A DNA stretch of 64,000 nt from positions 126,718 through 190,717 of the forward strand of contig NZ_QSNT01000005.1 in assembly GCF_009498525.1 (NCBI RefSeq). The letters are read 5' to 3'. The notes below the pieces were generated by a model. That model was not told where the DNA came from, did no database searches, and worked only from the letters and a program-made list of their open reading frames with translations. The stretch's first letter is position 1. The number at the start of each line of letters is the position of its first letter. A program made the position numbers and the translations under genes. This stretch comes from Rhizobium sp. ICMP 5592 (lineage in GTDB: Bacteria; Pseudomonadota; Alphaproteobacteria; Rhizobiales; Rhizobiaceae). Below, one piece after another: positions 33,828-43,186 of this stretch.

Positions 33828-36812
33828 TTAACCGCCGAGTGCATCCTCGAGGAATGCCGCCAACTGCGACAGGTGCTTGGACATCAGGCCCGTCGCCGGA
33901 GAGGCGGCGGCCGGACGGCCGGTGTAGCGAACCCGCTGGTACTTGGCATCGATATGGGCAAGCACCCATTCCAGATAAGGATCGATGAAGGACCAAGCGC
34001 CCATGTTCTTCGGCTCTTCCTGGCACCAGACCATCTCCGCATTGCGGAAGCGGCTGAGCTCGTTGATCAGCGCCTTGGCCGGGAACGGATAGAGCTGTTC
34101 GATGCGCAGCAGGTAGATATCGTCGATGCCGCGCTTTTCGCGCTCTTCCAGCAGGTCATAATAGACCTTGCCCGAGCAGATGACGACGCGACGGATCTTG
34201 TTGTCCTTCTGCAGCTTGATCGGGCCGTCCTTGATCACTTCCGCATCGTCCCAGAGCAAGCGATGGAAGGAGGATTCCCCCGCCATCTCCGCCAGGCTCG
34301 ACACAGCGCGCTTGTGGCGCAGCAGCGACTTCGGCGTCATCAGGATCAGCGGCTTGCGGAAGTCACGCTTCAGCTGACGGCGCAGGATGTGGAAGTAGTT
34401 AGCCGGCGTCGTAACGTTGGCGACCTGCATGTTGTCTTCTGCGCAGAGCTGCAGAAAGCGCTCGAGGCGGGCCGAGGAGTGTTCCGGACCCTGCCCTTCA
34501 TAGCCGTGCGGCAGCAGGCAGACGAGACCCGACATGCGTAGCCACTTGCGTTCGCCCGACGAGATGAACTGGTCGAAGACAACCTGCGCACCGTTGGCGA
34601 AGTCGCCGAACTGAGCTTCCCAGAGCGTCAGTGCGTTCGGACGAGCCAGCGAATAGCCGTATTCGAAACCAAGAACCGCTTCTTCCGACAGCATCGAGTT
34701 GATGACTTCGTAGCGGGCCTGGGTCGGCGACAGGTTGGCGAGCGGAATGTAGCGTTCTTCGGTTTCCTGATCGTAGAGAACCGAATGACGCTGCGAGAAC
34801 GTTCCGCGCTCGCAATCCTGGCCGGACAGGCGGATCTTGTGGCCTTCGATGACAAGCGCGCCAAAAGCCAGCGCTTCCGCCATCGCCCAGTCGATGCCTT
34901 CGCCACTCTGCACCATGTTGGCGCGGTTTTCCATAAAACGCTGGATGGTGCGGTGCGCGTGGAAGCCGGCCGGGATTTCCGACAGCTTGCGACCGATCTC
35001 CTTCAGCGTCTTCATCGGCACGGCGGTCTTGCCGCGGCGCTGCTCGTCGGCGTTGTCGGCCGCATGCAGACCCGACCACTCGCCATCAAGCCAGTCGGCC
35101 TTGTTCGGCTTGTAATGCTGGCCGGCCTCGAACTCCTGCTCGAGATGCGCGCGCCAGTCGGCCTTCATCTTTTCGACTTCGCCCTCGGTCAGCACACCCT
35201 CGGCGACCAGCCGCTCGGAATAGAGCTGCAGGACCGTCTTGTGGGCGCGGATGACCTTATACATGTTCGGCTGCGTGAAGGACGGTTCATCGCCTTCATT
35301 GTGGCCGTAGCGGCGGTAGCAGAACAGGTCGAGGACCACAGGCTTGTGGAACTTCATGCGGAATTCGGTGGCGATCTTGGCCGCATAGACCACGGCTTCC
35401 GGATCGTCGCCGTTGACGTGGAAAATCGGTGCTTCGATCATCTTGGCGACGTCGGACGGATAGGGCGACGAGCGCGAGAAGGCCGGATTGGTGGTGAAAC
35501 CGATCTGGTTGTTGATGATGACGTGCATCGTGCCGGCGACGCGATGGCCGCGCAGGCCCGACAGGCCGAGGATTTCGGCAACCACGCCCTGGCCGGCGAA
35601 AGCAGCATCGCCGTGGATCAAGAGCGGCACGACCTTGGCACGTTCGGACAGTGGAATGATGTCGCCATCCCACTGGGTAGCGCCCATATCCTGCTTGGCG
35701 CGAGCCTTGCCCATGACGACAGGATTGACGATTTCCAGATGCGACGGGTTCGCCGTCAGCGAAACGTGCACCTTGTTGCCGTCGAAATCACGGTCGGAAG
35801 ACGCGCCGAGATGGTACTTGACGTCGCCAGAGCCTTCGACTTCGTCCGGCGCGTAGGAGCCGCCCTTGAACTCGTGGAAGATCGCGCGGTGCGGCTTGCC
35901 CATGACCTGGGACAACACGTTGAGGCGGCCGCGATGGGCCATGCCGAACAGGGCTTCCCTGAGGCCGAGTTGGCTGCCGCTCTTCAGGATCTGCTCCAGC
36001 GCCGGGATCAGCGATTCACCGCCGTCGAGGCCGAAACGCTTGGTGCCCTTGAACTTGACGTCGAGAAACTGCTCGTAGCCTTCGGCTTCGATGACCTTCT
36101 GCAGGATCGCCTTCTTGCGCTCCGGGTTGAAGGCAATACCCTTATCGACGCCTTCGATGCGCTCCTGGATCCAGGCCTTCTCTTCCGGATTGGAAATATG
36201 CATGAATTCGACGCCGAGCGTCGAACAGTAGGTGCGCTCGAGGATCTCGATCATCTCGCGCACGCTGGCATATTCGAGGCCGAGCACGTTATCGATGAAG
36301 ATCTTGCGGTCGAGATCAGCCTCTGTGAAACCGTAAGCTTCCGGCGACAATTCCTTGTAGTCCTCGACCGCGGCGGCGATACCGAGCGGGTCGAGCTTGG
36401 CGTGCAGGTGGCCGCGCATGCGATAGGCGCGGATCATCATGATGGCGCGGACGGAATCGCGCGTCGCCTGCAGGACGTCAGCCGTGTCGGCCGGCTTGCC
36501 CTGGGCTTCGGCCTTGGCCTTCACCTTGGTCTCGATGACCTTTTCGACGATGCCCCAGTTGCCGTCGAGCGCGGAGACGAGCTCACCATTGGCTGGAATC
36601 GGCCAGTTCTTGCGCTGCCAGGAGGCACCCTTGGCCGCCCGCTTCACGTCGTCGGGACTGTCTTCCAGCGCCTTGAAGAAGGACCGCCACTCGTCGGACA
36701 CCGACGATGCGTCTTCTTCGTAACGCGCGTAGAGCTGCTCGATATAAGCAGCGTTCGCACCGTCCAGGAACGAAGTGATCTGAAATTGCTCGTTGGCTTC
36801 TTGCCTTGCCAT
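33828..36812 (-). CDS. sucA: 2-oxoglutarate dehydrogenase E1 component
   Basis: 994 residues. Short N-terminal E2-binding segment (FLDGANAAYIEQLYARYEED, in part), the thiamine-diphosphate domain with GDAAFAGQG and NNQIGFTT, VDLFCYRRYGHNEGDEP-type elements, and a transketolase-like pyrimidine domain with GYEGQGPEHSSAR. It decarboxylates 2-oxoglutarate in the TCA cycle. The gene follows sucD by 177 bases that contain a large hairpin and precedes the YciI remnant and sucB. Confidence 0.98.
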   Translation of the reverse strand: MARQEANEQFQITSFLDGANAAYIEQLYARYEEDASSVSDEWRSFFKALEDSPDDVKRAAKGASWQRKNWPIPANGELVSALDGNWGIVEKVIETKVKAKAEAQGKPADTADVLQATRDSVRAIMMIRAYRMRGHLHAKLDPLGIAAAVEDYKELSPEAYGFTEADLDRKIFIDNVLGLEYASVREMIEILERTYCSTLGVEFMHISNPEEKAWIQERIEGVDKGIAFNPERKKAILQKVIEAEGYEQFLDVKFKGTKRFGLDGGESLIPALEQILKSGSQLGLREALFGMAHRGRLNVLSQVMGKPHRAIFHEFKGGSYAPDEVEGSGDVKYHLGASSDRDFDGNKVHVSLTANPSHLEIVNPVVMGKARAKQDMGATQWDGDIIPLSERAKVVPLLIHGDAAFAGQGVVAEILGLSGLRGHRVAGTMHVIINNQIGFTTNPAFSRSSPYPSDVAKMIEAPIFHVNGDDPEAVVYAAKIATEFRMKFHKPVVLDLFCYRRYGHNEGDEPSFTQPNMYKVIRAHKTVLQLYSERLVAEGVLTEGEVEKMKADWRAHLEQEFEAGQHYKPNKADWLDGEWSGLHAADNADEQRRGKTAVPMKTLKEIGRKLSEIPAGFHAHRTIQRFMENRANMVQSGEGIDWAMAEALAFGALVIEGHKIRLSGQDCERGTFSQRHSVLYDQETEERYIPLANLSPTQARYEVINSMLSEEAVLGFEYGYSLARPNALTLWEAQFGDFANGAQVVFDQFISSGERKWLRMSGLVCLLPHGYEGQGPEHSSARLERFLQLCAEDNMQVANVTTPANYFHILRRQLKRDFRKPLILMTPKSLLRHKRAVSSLAEMAGESSFHRLLWDDAEVIKDGPIKLQKDNKIRRVVICSGKVYYDLLEEREKRGIDDIYLLRIEQLYPFPAKALINELSRFRNAEMVWCQEEPKNMGAWSFIDPYLEWVLAHIDAKYQRVRYTGRPAAASPATGLMSKHLSQLAAFLEDALGG

Positions 36813-36936
36813 GGTGATATGCGGACGCCTTCGTCCGCCTCCCGACTTGTTTGCATTGCCGGCTTATGGACATCCGGCGACCGTATTTCGTTCGCGGCCC
36901 ATTGGGACCGCACATCTGCACTTACGAATTGGAAGG

Positions 36937-36971
36937 CCGGACGGGATAAGCGGCTGCCGCTCCCCGTCCGG
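36937..36971 (-). other. Large stem-loop between sucD and sucA
   Basis: CCGGACGGG (36937-36945) pairs with CCCGTCCGG (36963-36971), and AGCGGC (36949-36954) with GCCGCT (36956-36961), giving a nearly continuous 15-bp hairpin. No U run follows on the minus strand, so a processing or stabilising role within mdh-sucCDAB is as likely as attenuation. It starts 19 bases after the sucD stop. Confidence 0.6.
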
Positions 36972-36989
36972 GTCTTGCTATAGGTAGGA

Positions 36990-37892
36990 TCAGCCCTTCA
37001 GGACTTCCACCAGCGTCTTGCCGAGACGCGCCGGCGACGGCGACACGCGAATGCCTGCCGCTTCCATCGCCGCAATCTTGTCTTCCGCGCCGCCCTTGCC
37101 GCCGGAGATCACAGCACCTGCATGGCCCATGGTACGGCCGGGAGGTGCCGTGCGGCCGGCGATGAAGCCGACCATCGGCTTCTTGCGGCCCTTCTTGGCT
37201 TCGTCCTTGAGGAACTGCGCAGCTTCTTCTTCCGCCGAACCGCCGATTTCGCCGATCATGATGATCGACTTGGTTTCGTCGTCGGCGAGGAACATTTCCA
37301 GGATGTCGATGAATTCCGTGCCCTTGACCGGATCGCCGCCGATGCCGACAGCCGTCGTCTGGCCGAGGCCTTCATTGGTGGTCTGGAACACGGCTTCATA
37401 GGTGAGCGTGCCCGAACGCGAGAGAACGCCGACCGAGCCCTTCTTGAAGATGGAGCCCGGCATGATGCCGATCTTGCATTCGTTCGGCGTCAGGACGCCG
37501 GGGCAGTTCGGTCCGATCAGGCGCGACTTCGACTTGTCGAGACGAGCCTTGACCTTGACCATGTCGGCAACCGGAATGCCTTCCGTGATGCAGACGATCA
37601 GCGGGATCTCAGCGTCGATCGCTTCGAGGATCGCAGCCGCGGCACCTGCCGGCGGAACGTAGATGACCGAGGCGTTGGCGCCGGTGGCATCCTTGCCTTC
37701 AGCGACCGACTTGAAGATCGGCAGCTTTTCGCCGTCCTTGCCGGTCCAGGTTTCGCCGCCCTTGGAGGGGTGGATACCGCCGACCATCTTCGTGCCGTGA
37801 TAGGCAAGCGCCTGCTCGGTGTGGAAGGTGCCGGTCTTGCCGGTCAGGCCCTGAACCAGGACCTTGGTGTCTTTGTTAATCAGAATGGACAT
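36990..37892 (-). CDS. sucD: Succinyl-CoA synthetase alpha subunit
   Basis: 300 residues. N-terminal CoA-binding Rossmann domain (LVQGLTGKTGTFHTEQAL, in part) and the ligase domain with the phosphohistidine loop GHAGAVISGGKGGAEDK around residue 250. With SucC it converts succinyl-CoA to succinate with nucleotide triphosphate formation. The start lies six bases after the sucC stop. Confidence 0.98.
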   Translation of the reverse strand: MSILINKDTKVLVQGLTGKTGTFHTEQALAYHGTKMVGGIHPSKGGETWTGKDGEKLPIFKSVAEGKDATGANASVIYVPPAGAAAAILEAIDAEIPLIVCITEGIPVADMVKVKARLDKSKSRLIGPNCPGVLTPNECKIGIMPGSIFKKGSVGVLSRSGTLTYEAVFQTTNEGLGQTTAVGIGGDPVKGTEFIDILEMFLADDETKSIIMIGEIGGSAEEEAAQFLKDEAKKGRKKPMVGFIAGRTAPPGRTMGHAGAVISGGKGGAEDKIAAMEAAGIRVSPSPARLGKTLVEVLKG

Positions 37893-37898
37893 CTTGCC

Positions 37899-39095
<1,197 letters not shown>

Positions 39096-39122
39096 GGGTT
39101 TATCCCTATTGGAAGGCGAAAA

Positions 39123-40085
39123 TTACTTCAGCGACGGCGCGATGGCGATGCAGGCTTCGCAAAGGCCGGCGACGGATGCGACCGACTTGTCGAAGGCCTC
39201 CTTCTCGGCCTTGTTCAGATCGATCTCGATGATGCGCTCGACGCCGCCGGCGCCGATGACCGTGGGAACGCCGACATACATGTCCTTGACGCCATACTGA
39301 CCATCGAGATGGGCAGCGCTGGGCAGAACGCGCTTCTTGTCCTTGAGGTAGGATTCAGCCATTGCGATGGCGGAGGCGGCCGGAGCGTAGTAGGCCGAGC
39401 CGGTCTTCAGCAGGCCGACGATTTCGGCACCGCCATCACGGGTGCGCTGGATGATCTCTTCCAGGCGCTCGGCGGTGAGCCAGCCCATGGTGACGAGGTC
39501 GGTCAGCGGAATGCCGGCAACGGTGGAGTAACGAGCAAGCGGGACCATCGAGTCGCCATGGCCGCCGAGAACGAAAGCGGTGACGTCTTCGACGGAAACG
39601 TTGAATTCCTTGGCCAGGAACAGGCGGAAGCGCGACGAGTCGAGCACACCGGCCATGCCGACGACCTTGTTGGCCGGGAGGCCCGAGAACTTCTGCAGCG
39701 CCCAGACCATGGCGTCGAGAGGGTTGGTGATGCAGATCACGAAAGCGTTCGGGGCATACTTCTTGATGCCGGCGCCGACCTGCTCCATGACCTTGAGGTT
39801 GATGCCGAGAAGATCGTCGCGGCTCATGCCCGGCTTGCGGGCGACGCCGGCGGTGACGATGCAGACGTCGGCACCTTCGATCGCGGAGTAGTCGCTGGCG
39901 CCGGTCAGGTTGGCGTCGAAGCCTTCGACCGGCGAAGACTGGGCGATGTCGAGACCCTTGCCCTGGGGAATGCCGTCCGCGATGTCGAACAGGACGATGT
40001 CGCCCAGTTCTTTCAGGCCGGCGAGATGCGCCAGCGTGCCACCAATCATGCCAGAACCAATAAGTGCGATCTTGTTGCGCGCCAT
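39123..40085 (-). CDS. mdh: Malate dehydrogenase (LDH-like type)
   Basis: 320 residues from the ATG at 40085, preceded by AAGGA; an open frame extends 27 codons upstream but has no support. NAD loop IGSGMIGGTLAHL, the adenine-ribose Asp in LFDIADG, the catalytic His in LGGHGDSMVPL and substrate-binding arginines (ARKPGMSRDDLL). It oxidises malate to oxaloacetate. The LDH-like length of about 320 is usual in alphaproteobacteria. It leads the mdh-sucCDAB cluster; upstream is a 179-base gap with a long palindrome. Confidence 0.97.
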   Translation of the reverse strand: MARNKIALIGSGMIGGTLAHLAGLKELGDIVLFDIADGIPQGKGLDIAQSSPVEGFDANLTGASDYSAIEGADVCIVTAGVARKPGMSRDDLLGINLKVMEQVGAGIKKYAPNAFVICITNPLDAMVWALQKFSGLPANKVVGMAGVLDSSRFRLFLAKEFNVSVEDVTAFVLGGHGDSMVPLARYSTVAGIPLTDLVTMGWLTAERLEEIIQRTRDGGAEIVGLLKTGSAYYAPAASAIAMAESYLKDKKRVLPSAAHLDGQYGVKDMYVGVPTVIGAGGVERIIEIDLNKAEKEAFDKSVASVAGLCEACIAIAPSLK

Positions 40086-40222
40086 TTCGGGGTATCCTTT
40101 GCGATCAAAATCCGTGGCGGGACGCCCACAAGGCATCCACCATTGCCGCCAATCGCATAGACCCAACGGCCGAAATTGGCAATTGATTATTTTGAGATCA
40201 GGGATTTCAATCGGTTAGATCG

Positions 40223-40252
40223 ATAATGTCTTACGTAAACGTAAGACATTAT
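40223..40252. promoter_or_regulatory. Perfect 30-bp palindrome between mdh and zapE
   Basis: The arms ATAATGTCTTACGT (40223-40236) and ACGTAAGACATTAT (40239-40252) are exact reverse complements around AA. It begins 12 bases past the zapE stop and 138 bases upstream of the mdh ATG. It could be the zapE terminator, but it is AT-rich, has a two-base loop and no T tract. It could equally be a dimer-binding operator for the mdh-suc cluster. Confidence 0.6.
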
Positions 40253-40264
40253 GTCACCGAACTG

Positions 40265-41425
40265 TTACTCGGCAGCCCGTTTCGCGGGAGTCTGAGCCAG
40301 ATATTCGGCACTGCGCATCTCGAAAAGCCGCGATGCCGTGCGGTCGAATTCGAAGCCTTCCGTGCCGCGCCTTTCGACCAGCAGATCCTCCGGCATCGCC
40401 GCCGCTGAAACATAAAGCCGGATGGCGTGATCGTAAAGCGTGTCGATGAGGATGATGAAACGCTTGGTCTGGTTGCGCTTTTCCGGCCCAAGCGTCGGCA
40501 CGCGGTCGAGAAAGATCGTGTCGAACCGCTTGGCGATGGCCAGGAAATCGGCTGCACCCAGCGGCGCATCGCAGAGATCGGCAAAGGAAAAGCGCGCCAT
40601 GCGATCGGCAGCAAGCGGCACATGGATGGACCGCCCCTTCATCGGAATCTCCAGCGGCTGCGCCTTGCGGCCATGCAGTGCCTGCACCCAGGACGCCTCC
40701 ATCGCCATGTCGGTGCGCTCATCGATCGGGATCAGATAGACCGGCTGGCTGTTCAGCTTCTCCATCCGGTAGTCGGTCGGCGAATCCAGCGTGACGACCT
40801 CGACATGGCGTTTCAGCAGATCGATGAAGGGCAGGAACAGACCGCGATTAAGGCCGTCGCGATAGAGATTGTCGGGCTCGACATTCGAGGTGGCGACCAG
40901 CACGCAGCCGAGCGAGAACAGCTCGGAAAACAGCCGCGACAGGATCATCGCGTCGGCGATGTCGGTCACGGTGAATTCGTCGAAGCACAGCAGTTCGGCC
41001 TCGCTATAGAGGTCGGCCGCGACCGGCAGCACCGGATCGGCCTGCTTGGTCTCGCCATTCTTGAATTTCAGCCGGTGGGCGGTGATGCGATTGTGCACAT
41101 CGGCCATGAATTCGTGGAAATGCGCCCGGCGCTTCTTCTTGCAGGGCGCCATGGCGAAGAACATGTCCATCAACATGGTCTTGCCGCGCCCGACGCTGCC
41201 GTGGATATAGAGTCCTCGGACGATCTCGGCCGGCTTCTTGCGAGCGAACATCCAGCCGAGAGCGCTGGACTTAGTCGCCGGACGCTTCTGCTTGAGGTTG
41301 GCAAGTACGCGATCGAGGGATTTCGCCACATCCATCTGCGCCGAATCCACCTGAAGCGATCCGGAGGCCGTCAGCGCCTTCAGCTGTTCGCCGACGCTGA
41401 TGGAATAATCGGGCATGGGCTGCAT
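40265..41425 (-). CDS. zapE: Cell division AAA+ ATPase ZapE (AFG1-like)
   Basis: 386 residues; a start at the Met4 codon (41416) is also possible. Walker A GSVGRGKT and Walker B LLCFDEF, followed by the AFG1 marks RLFSELFSLGCVLVATSN and YRDGLNRGLFLPFI. The family includes E. coli ZapE, which acts at the FtsZ ring, and mitochondrial Afg1/Lace1. It lies upstream of mdh on the same strand, separated by a palindrome. Confidence 0.93.
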   Translation of the reverse strand: MQPMPDYSISVGEQLKALTASGSLQVDSAQMDVAKSLDRVLANLKQKRPATKSSALGWMFARKKPAEIVRGLYIHGSVGRGKTMLMDMFFAMAPCKKKRRAHFHEFMADVHNRITAHRLKFKNGETKQADPVLPVAADLYSEAELLCFDEFTVTDIADAMILSRLFSELFSLGCVLVATSNVEPDNLYRDGLNRGLFLPFIDLLKRHVEVVTLDSPTDYRMEKLNSQPVYLIPIDERTDMAMEASWVQALHGRKAQPLEIPMKGRSIHVPLAADRMARFSFADLCDAPLGAADFLAIAKRFDTIFLDRVPTLGPEKRNQTKRFIILIDTLYDHAIRLYVSAAAMPEDLLVERRGTEGFEFDRTASRLFEMRSAEYLAQTPAKRAAE

Positions 41426-41488
41426 GGGGAAATATCCGCCTGTGCAAATAGGGAAGCGGCCGGACGGTCCACTCCCTTCAAAAGAGCT

Positions 41489-42022
41489 TTATCGGCTGAG
41501 GCTGAGCGGCTGGCCGGACGCGGTCGAACCATCGTAACGCGAATCGGCCGTCTTGTAGAGCGAGCCGATCTGGGTGCCATCGCGGTTCTTGAGAATGACC
41601 TGCTTGCCGGACACTTCCCAGGAGCCCATCGACGTCAGCTCGCCGGCGCAACCACGCGTGCCGCCGCGCGACCCGCTGCCGAGATTGGTGAGCGTCAGGA
41701 ACATGTCGCAACTCGCCCCGCCATTGCTGACCTTCCAGCTGCCGACCATGGATTCCTTGGTCACGTCCTGCGCGGAAGCGGCCATCGCCTGCTGTTGCTG
41801 CGGATTGGCCGCGTTCGGGGCGTTCGACGGCGCCGCAGGAAACTGCGAGCCATCACCGCTATTCGTCGGCGGTAGCTGGCTGGACTGGACGGACGGAACA
41901 GGCTGAGCCTGCAAGGGTGGTGGGCGCGAATAGGACGTGTCATCGTTGTTGTATGCTGTGCGCTGGCAACCGGCAAGCGACAGACCTATCGCCGCAGCCG
42001 TCACTGCATATCTCAATTGCAT
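41489..42022 (-). CDS. omp19: Outer-membrane lipoprotein Omp19, protease-inhibitor (Inh) domain
   Basis: 177 residues from the third of three consecutive ATGs (42022), which has AGGAG seven bases upstream; this is also the length I recall for Brucella Omp19. The lipobox LSLAGC places the lipidated Cys near residue 19. A proline/glutamine-rich linker follows, then an AprI/Inh-type beta-barrel domain from about residue 92 (VGSWKVSNGGASCDMFL) ending in GQPLSLSR. Two Cys (ASCD, RGCAG) can form the domain's disulfide. Brucella Omp19 inhibits host and other proteases and helps envelope integrity. Lies 61 bases upstream of zapE. Confidence 0.9.
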   Translation of the reverse strand: MQLRYAVTAAAIGLSLAGCQRTAYNNDDTSYSRPPPLQAQPVPSVQSSQLPPTNSGDGSQFPAAPSNAPNAANPQQQQAMAASAQDVTKESMVGSWKVSNGGASCDMFLTLTNLGSGSRGGTRGCAGELTSMGSWEVSGKQVILKNRDGTQIGSLYKTADSRYDGSTASGQPLSLSR

Positions 42023-42389
42023 CATCATACTCCTAATCGTCCACCGCTGACATTGGGAAACCGAGCACCCATAAAATTGGAACTAACGTATTTCATTTTG
42101 GTTAATCAAGTCGATACAGGCATAAATCGCCGGACGCCATAGCTGTTCAGGAATCCGGTGATTTCAAGGCCTAACGCGCCGAACCTCATCCTGACGGAAG
42201 TCATTGGTCAATTCTCGCATCCTTCCATCGCACTTTCGTGATGGCTGAACATGCCTTGAGAAGCAGCGAGGCGGAGCAAGAAGAGCCGGCAAGAAATGCT
42301 GTGAGCCGCAACCGGTTTCGGCAGCGGCTCCCGCAATTTCGCGTTCAGATCCTCGTCATCCGATGGCCCAAACAAACGATCGCCGGCGG
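42023..42389. other. Gap between sdhB and omp19: omp19 promoter region, otherwise nothing seen
   Basis: The part next to omp19 (42040-42120) is AT-rich and must hold its promoter; on the minus strand TTGATT near 42110 is a possible -35. The sdhB-proximal 200 bases are GC-rich, contain no convincing reading frame on either strand, and have no clear intrinsic terminator. No RNA gene or repeat is recognised. Confidence 0.5.
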
Positions 42390-43169
42390 TCAGACCCGCC
42401 GTTCGACCATCATCTTCTTGATTTCCGCGATCGCCTTGGCCGGGTTCAGGCCCTTGGGGCAGGTCTGGGCGCAGTTCATGATCGTGTGGCAACGATAGAG
42501 GCGGAAGGGATCCTCGAGATTGTCGAGACGTTCGCCCTTTGCCTCGTCGCGGCTGTCGATCAGCCAGCGATAGGCCTGCAGCAGAACGGCCGGACCGAGA
42601 TAACGGTCGCCGTTCCACCAGTAGCTCGGACAGGAAGTCGAGCAGCAGGCGCAGAGGATGCATTCGTAGAGGCCGTCGAGCTTGAGGCGGTCCTCATGGC
42701 TCTGCTTCCATTCCTTCGCCGGCAGCGGCGACACGGTCTTGAGCCAGGGCTCGATCGAGCGATGTTGGGCGTAGAAGTTCGTCAGATCCGGCACCAAGTC
42801 CTTGACGACCGGCAGATGCGGCAGCGGATAGATCTTCACCGTGCCCTTGATCTCATCCAGGCCCTTGGTGCAGGCGAGCGTGTTGGTGCCGTCGATGTTC
42901 ATCGCGCAGGAGCCGCAGATGCCTTCGCGACAGGAACGGCGCAGCGTCAACGTCGGGTCGATGTTGTTCTTGATGTAGAGCAAGCCATCGAGCACCATCG
43001 GGCCGCAATCATCGACGTCGATGTAATAGGTGTCAATGCTCGGGTTCAGGCCGTCATCCGGGCTCCAGCGATAGACGCGGAATTCGCGTGTGTTCTTGGC
43101 ACCCGCCGGCTTCGGCCAGACCTTGCCTTCACGCATCTGAGAGTTCTTGGGGAGAGCGAGTTCAACCAT
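42390..43169 (-). CDS. sdhB: Succinate dehydrogenase iron-sulfur subunit
   Basis: 259 residues. N-terminal [2Fe-2S] ferredoxin domain with CREGICGSCAMNIDG, then the helical domain with CILCACCSTSCPSYWW and CHTIMNCAQTCPKGLNPAKAI (given in part) for the [4Fe-4S] and [3Fe-4S] clusters. It carries electrons from SdhA to quinone. The start lies 17 bases after sdhA. Confidence 0.98.
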   Translation of the reverse strand: MVELALPKNSQMREGKVWPKPAGAKNTREFRVYRWSPDDGLNPSIDTYYIDVDDCGPMVLDGLLYIKNNIDPTLTLRRSCREGICGSCAMNIDGTNTLACTKGLDEIKGTVKIYPLPHLPVVKDLVPDLTNFYAQHRSIEPWLKTVSPLPAKEWKQSHEDRLKLDGLYECILCACCSTSCPSYWWNGDRYLGPAVLLQAYRWLIDSRDEAKGERLDNLEDPFRLYRCHTIMNCAQTCPKGLNPAKAIAEIKKMMVERRV

Positions 43170-43186
43170 GGTCAGTTCCTCTCAGA

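Noticed and set aside
34785..36983. 732-codon open frame on the plus strand
   Set aside because: Antisense to sucA; no recognisable motif.
42208..42663. 151-codon minus-strand frame spanning the sdhB 3' end and the following gap
   Set aside because: Most of it is an alternative frame of sdhB with Arg/Leu/Ser-rich composition; the part in the gap has no domain or start site.
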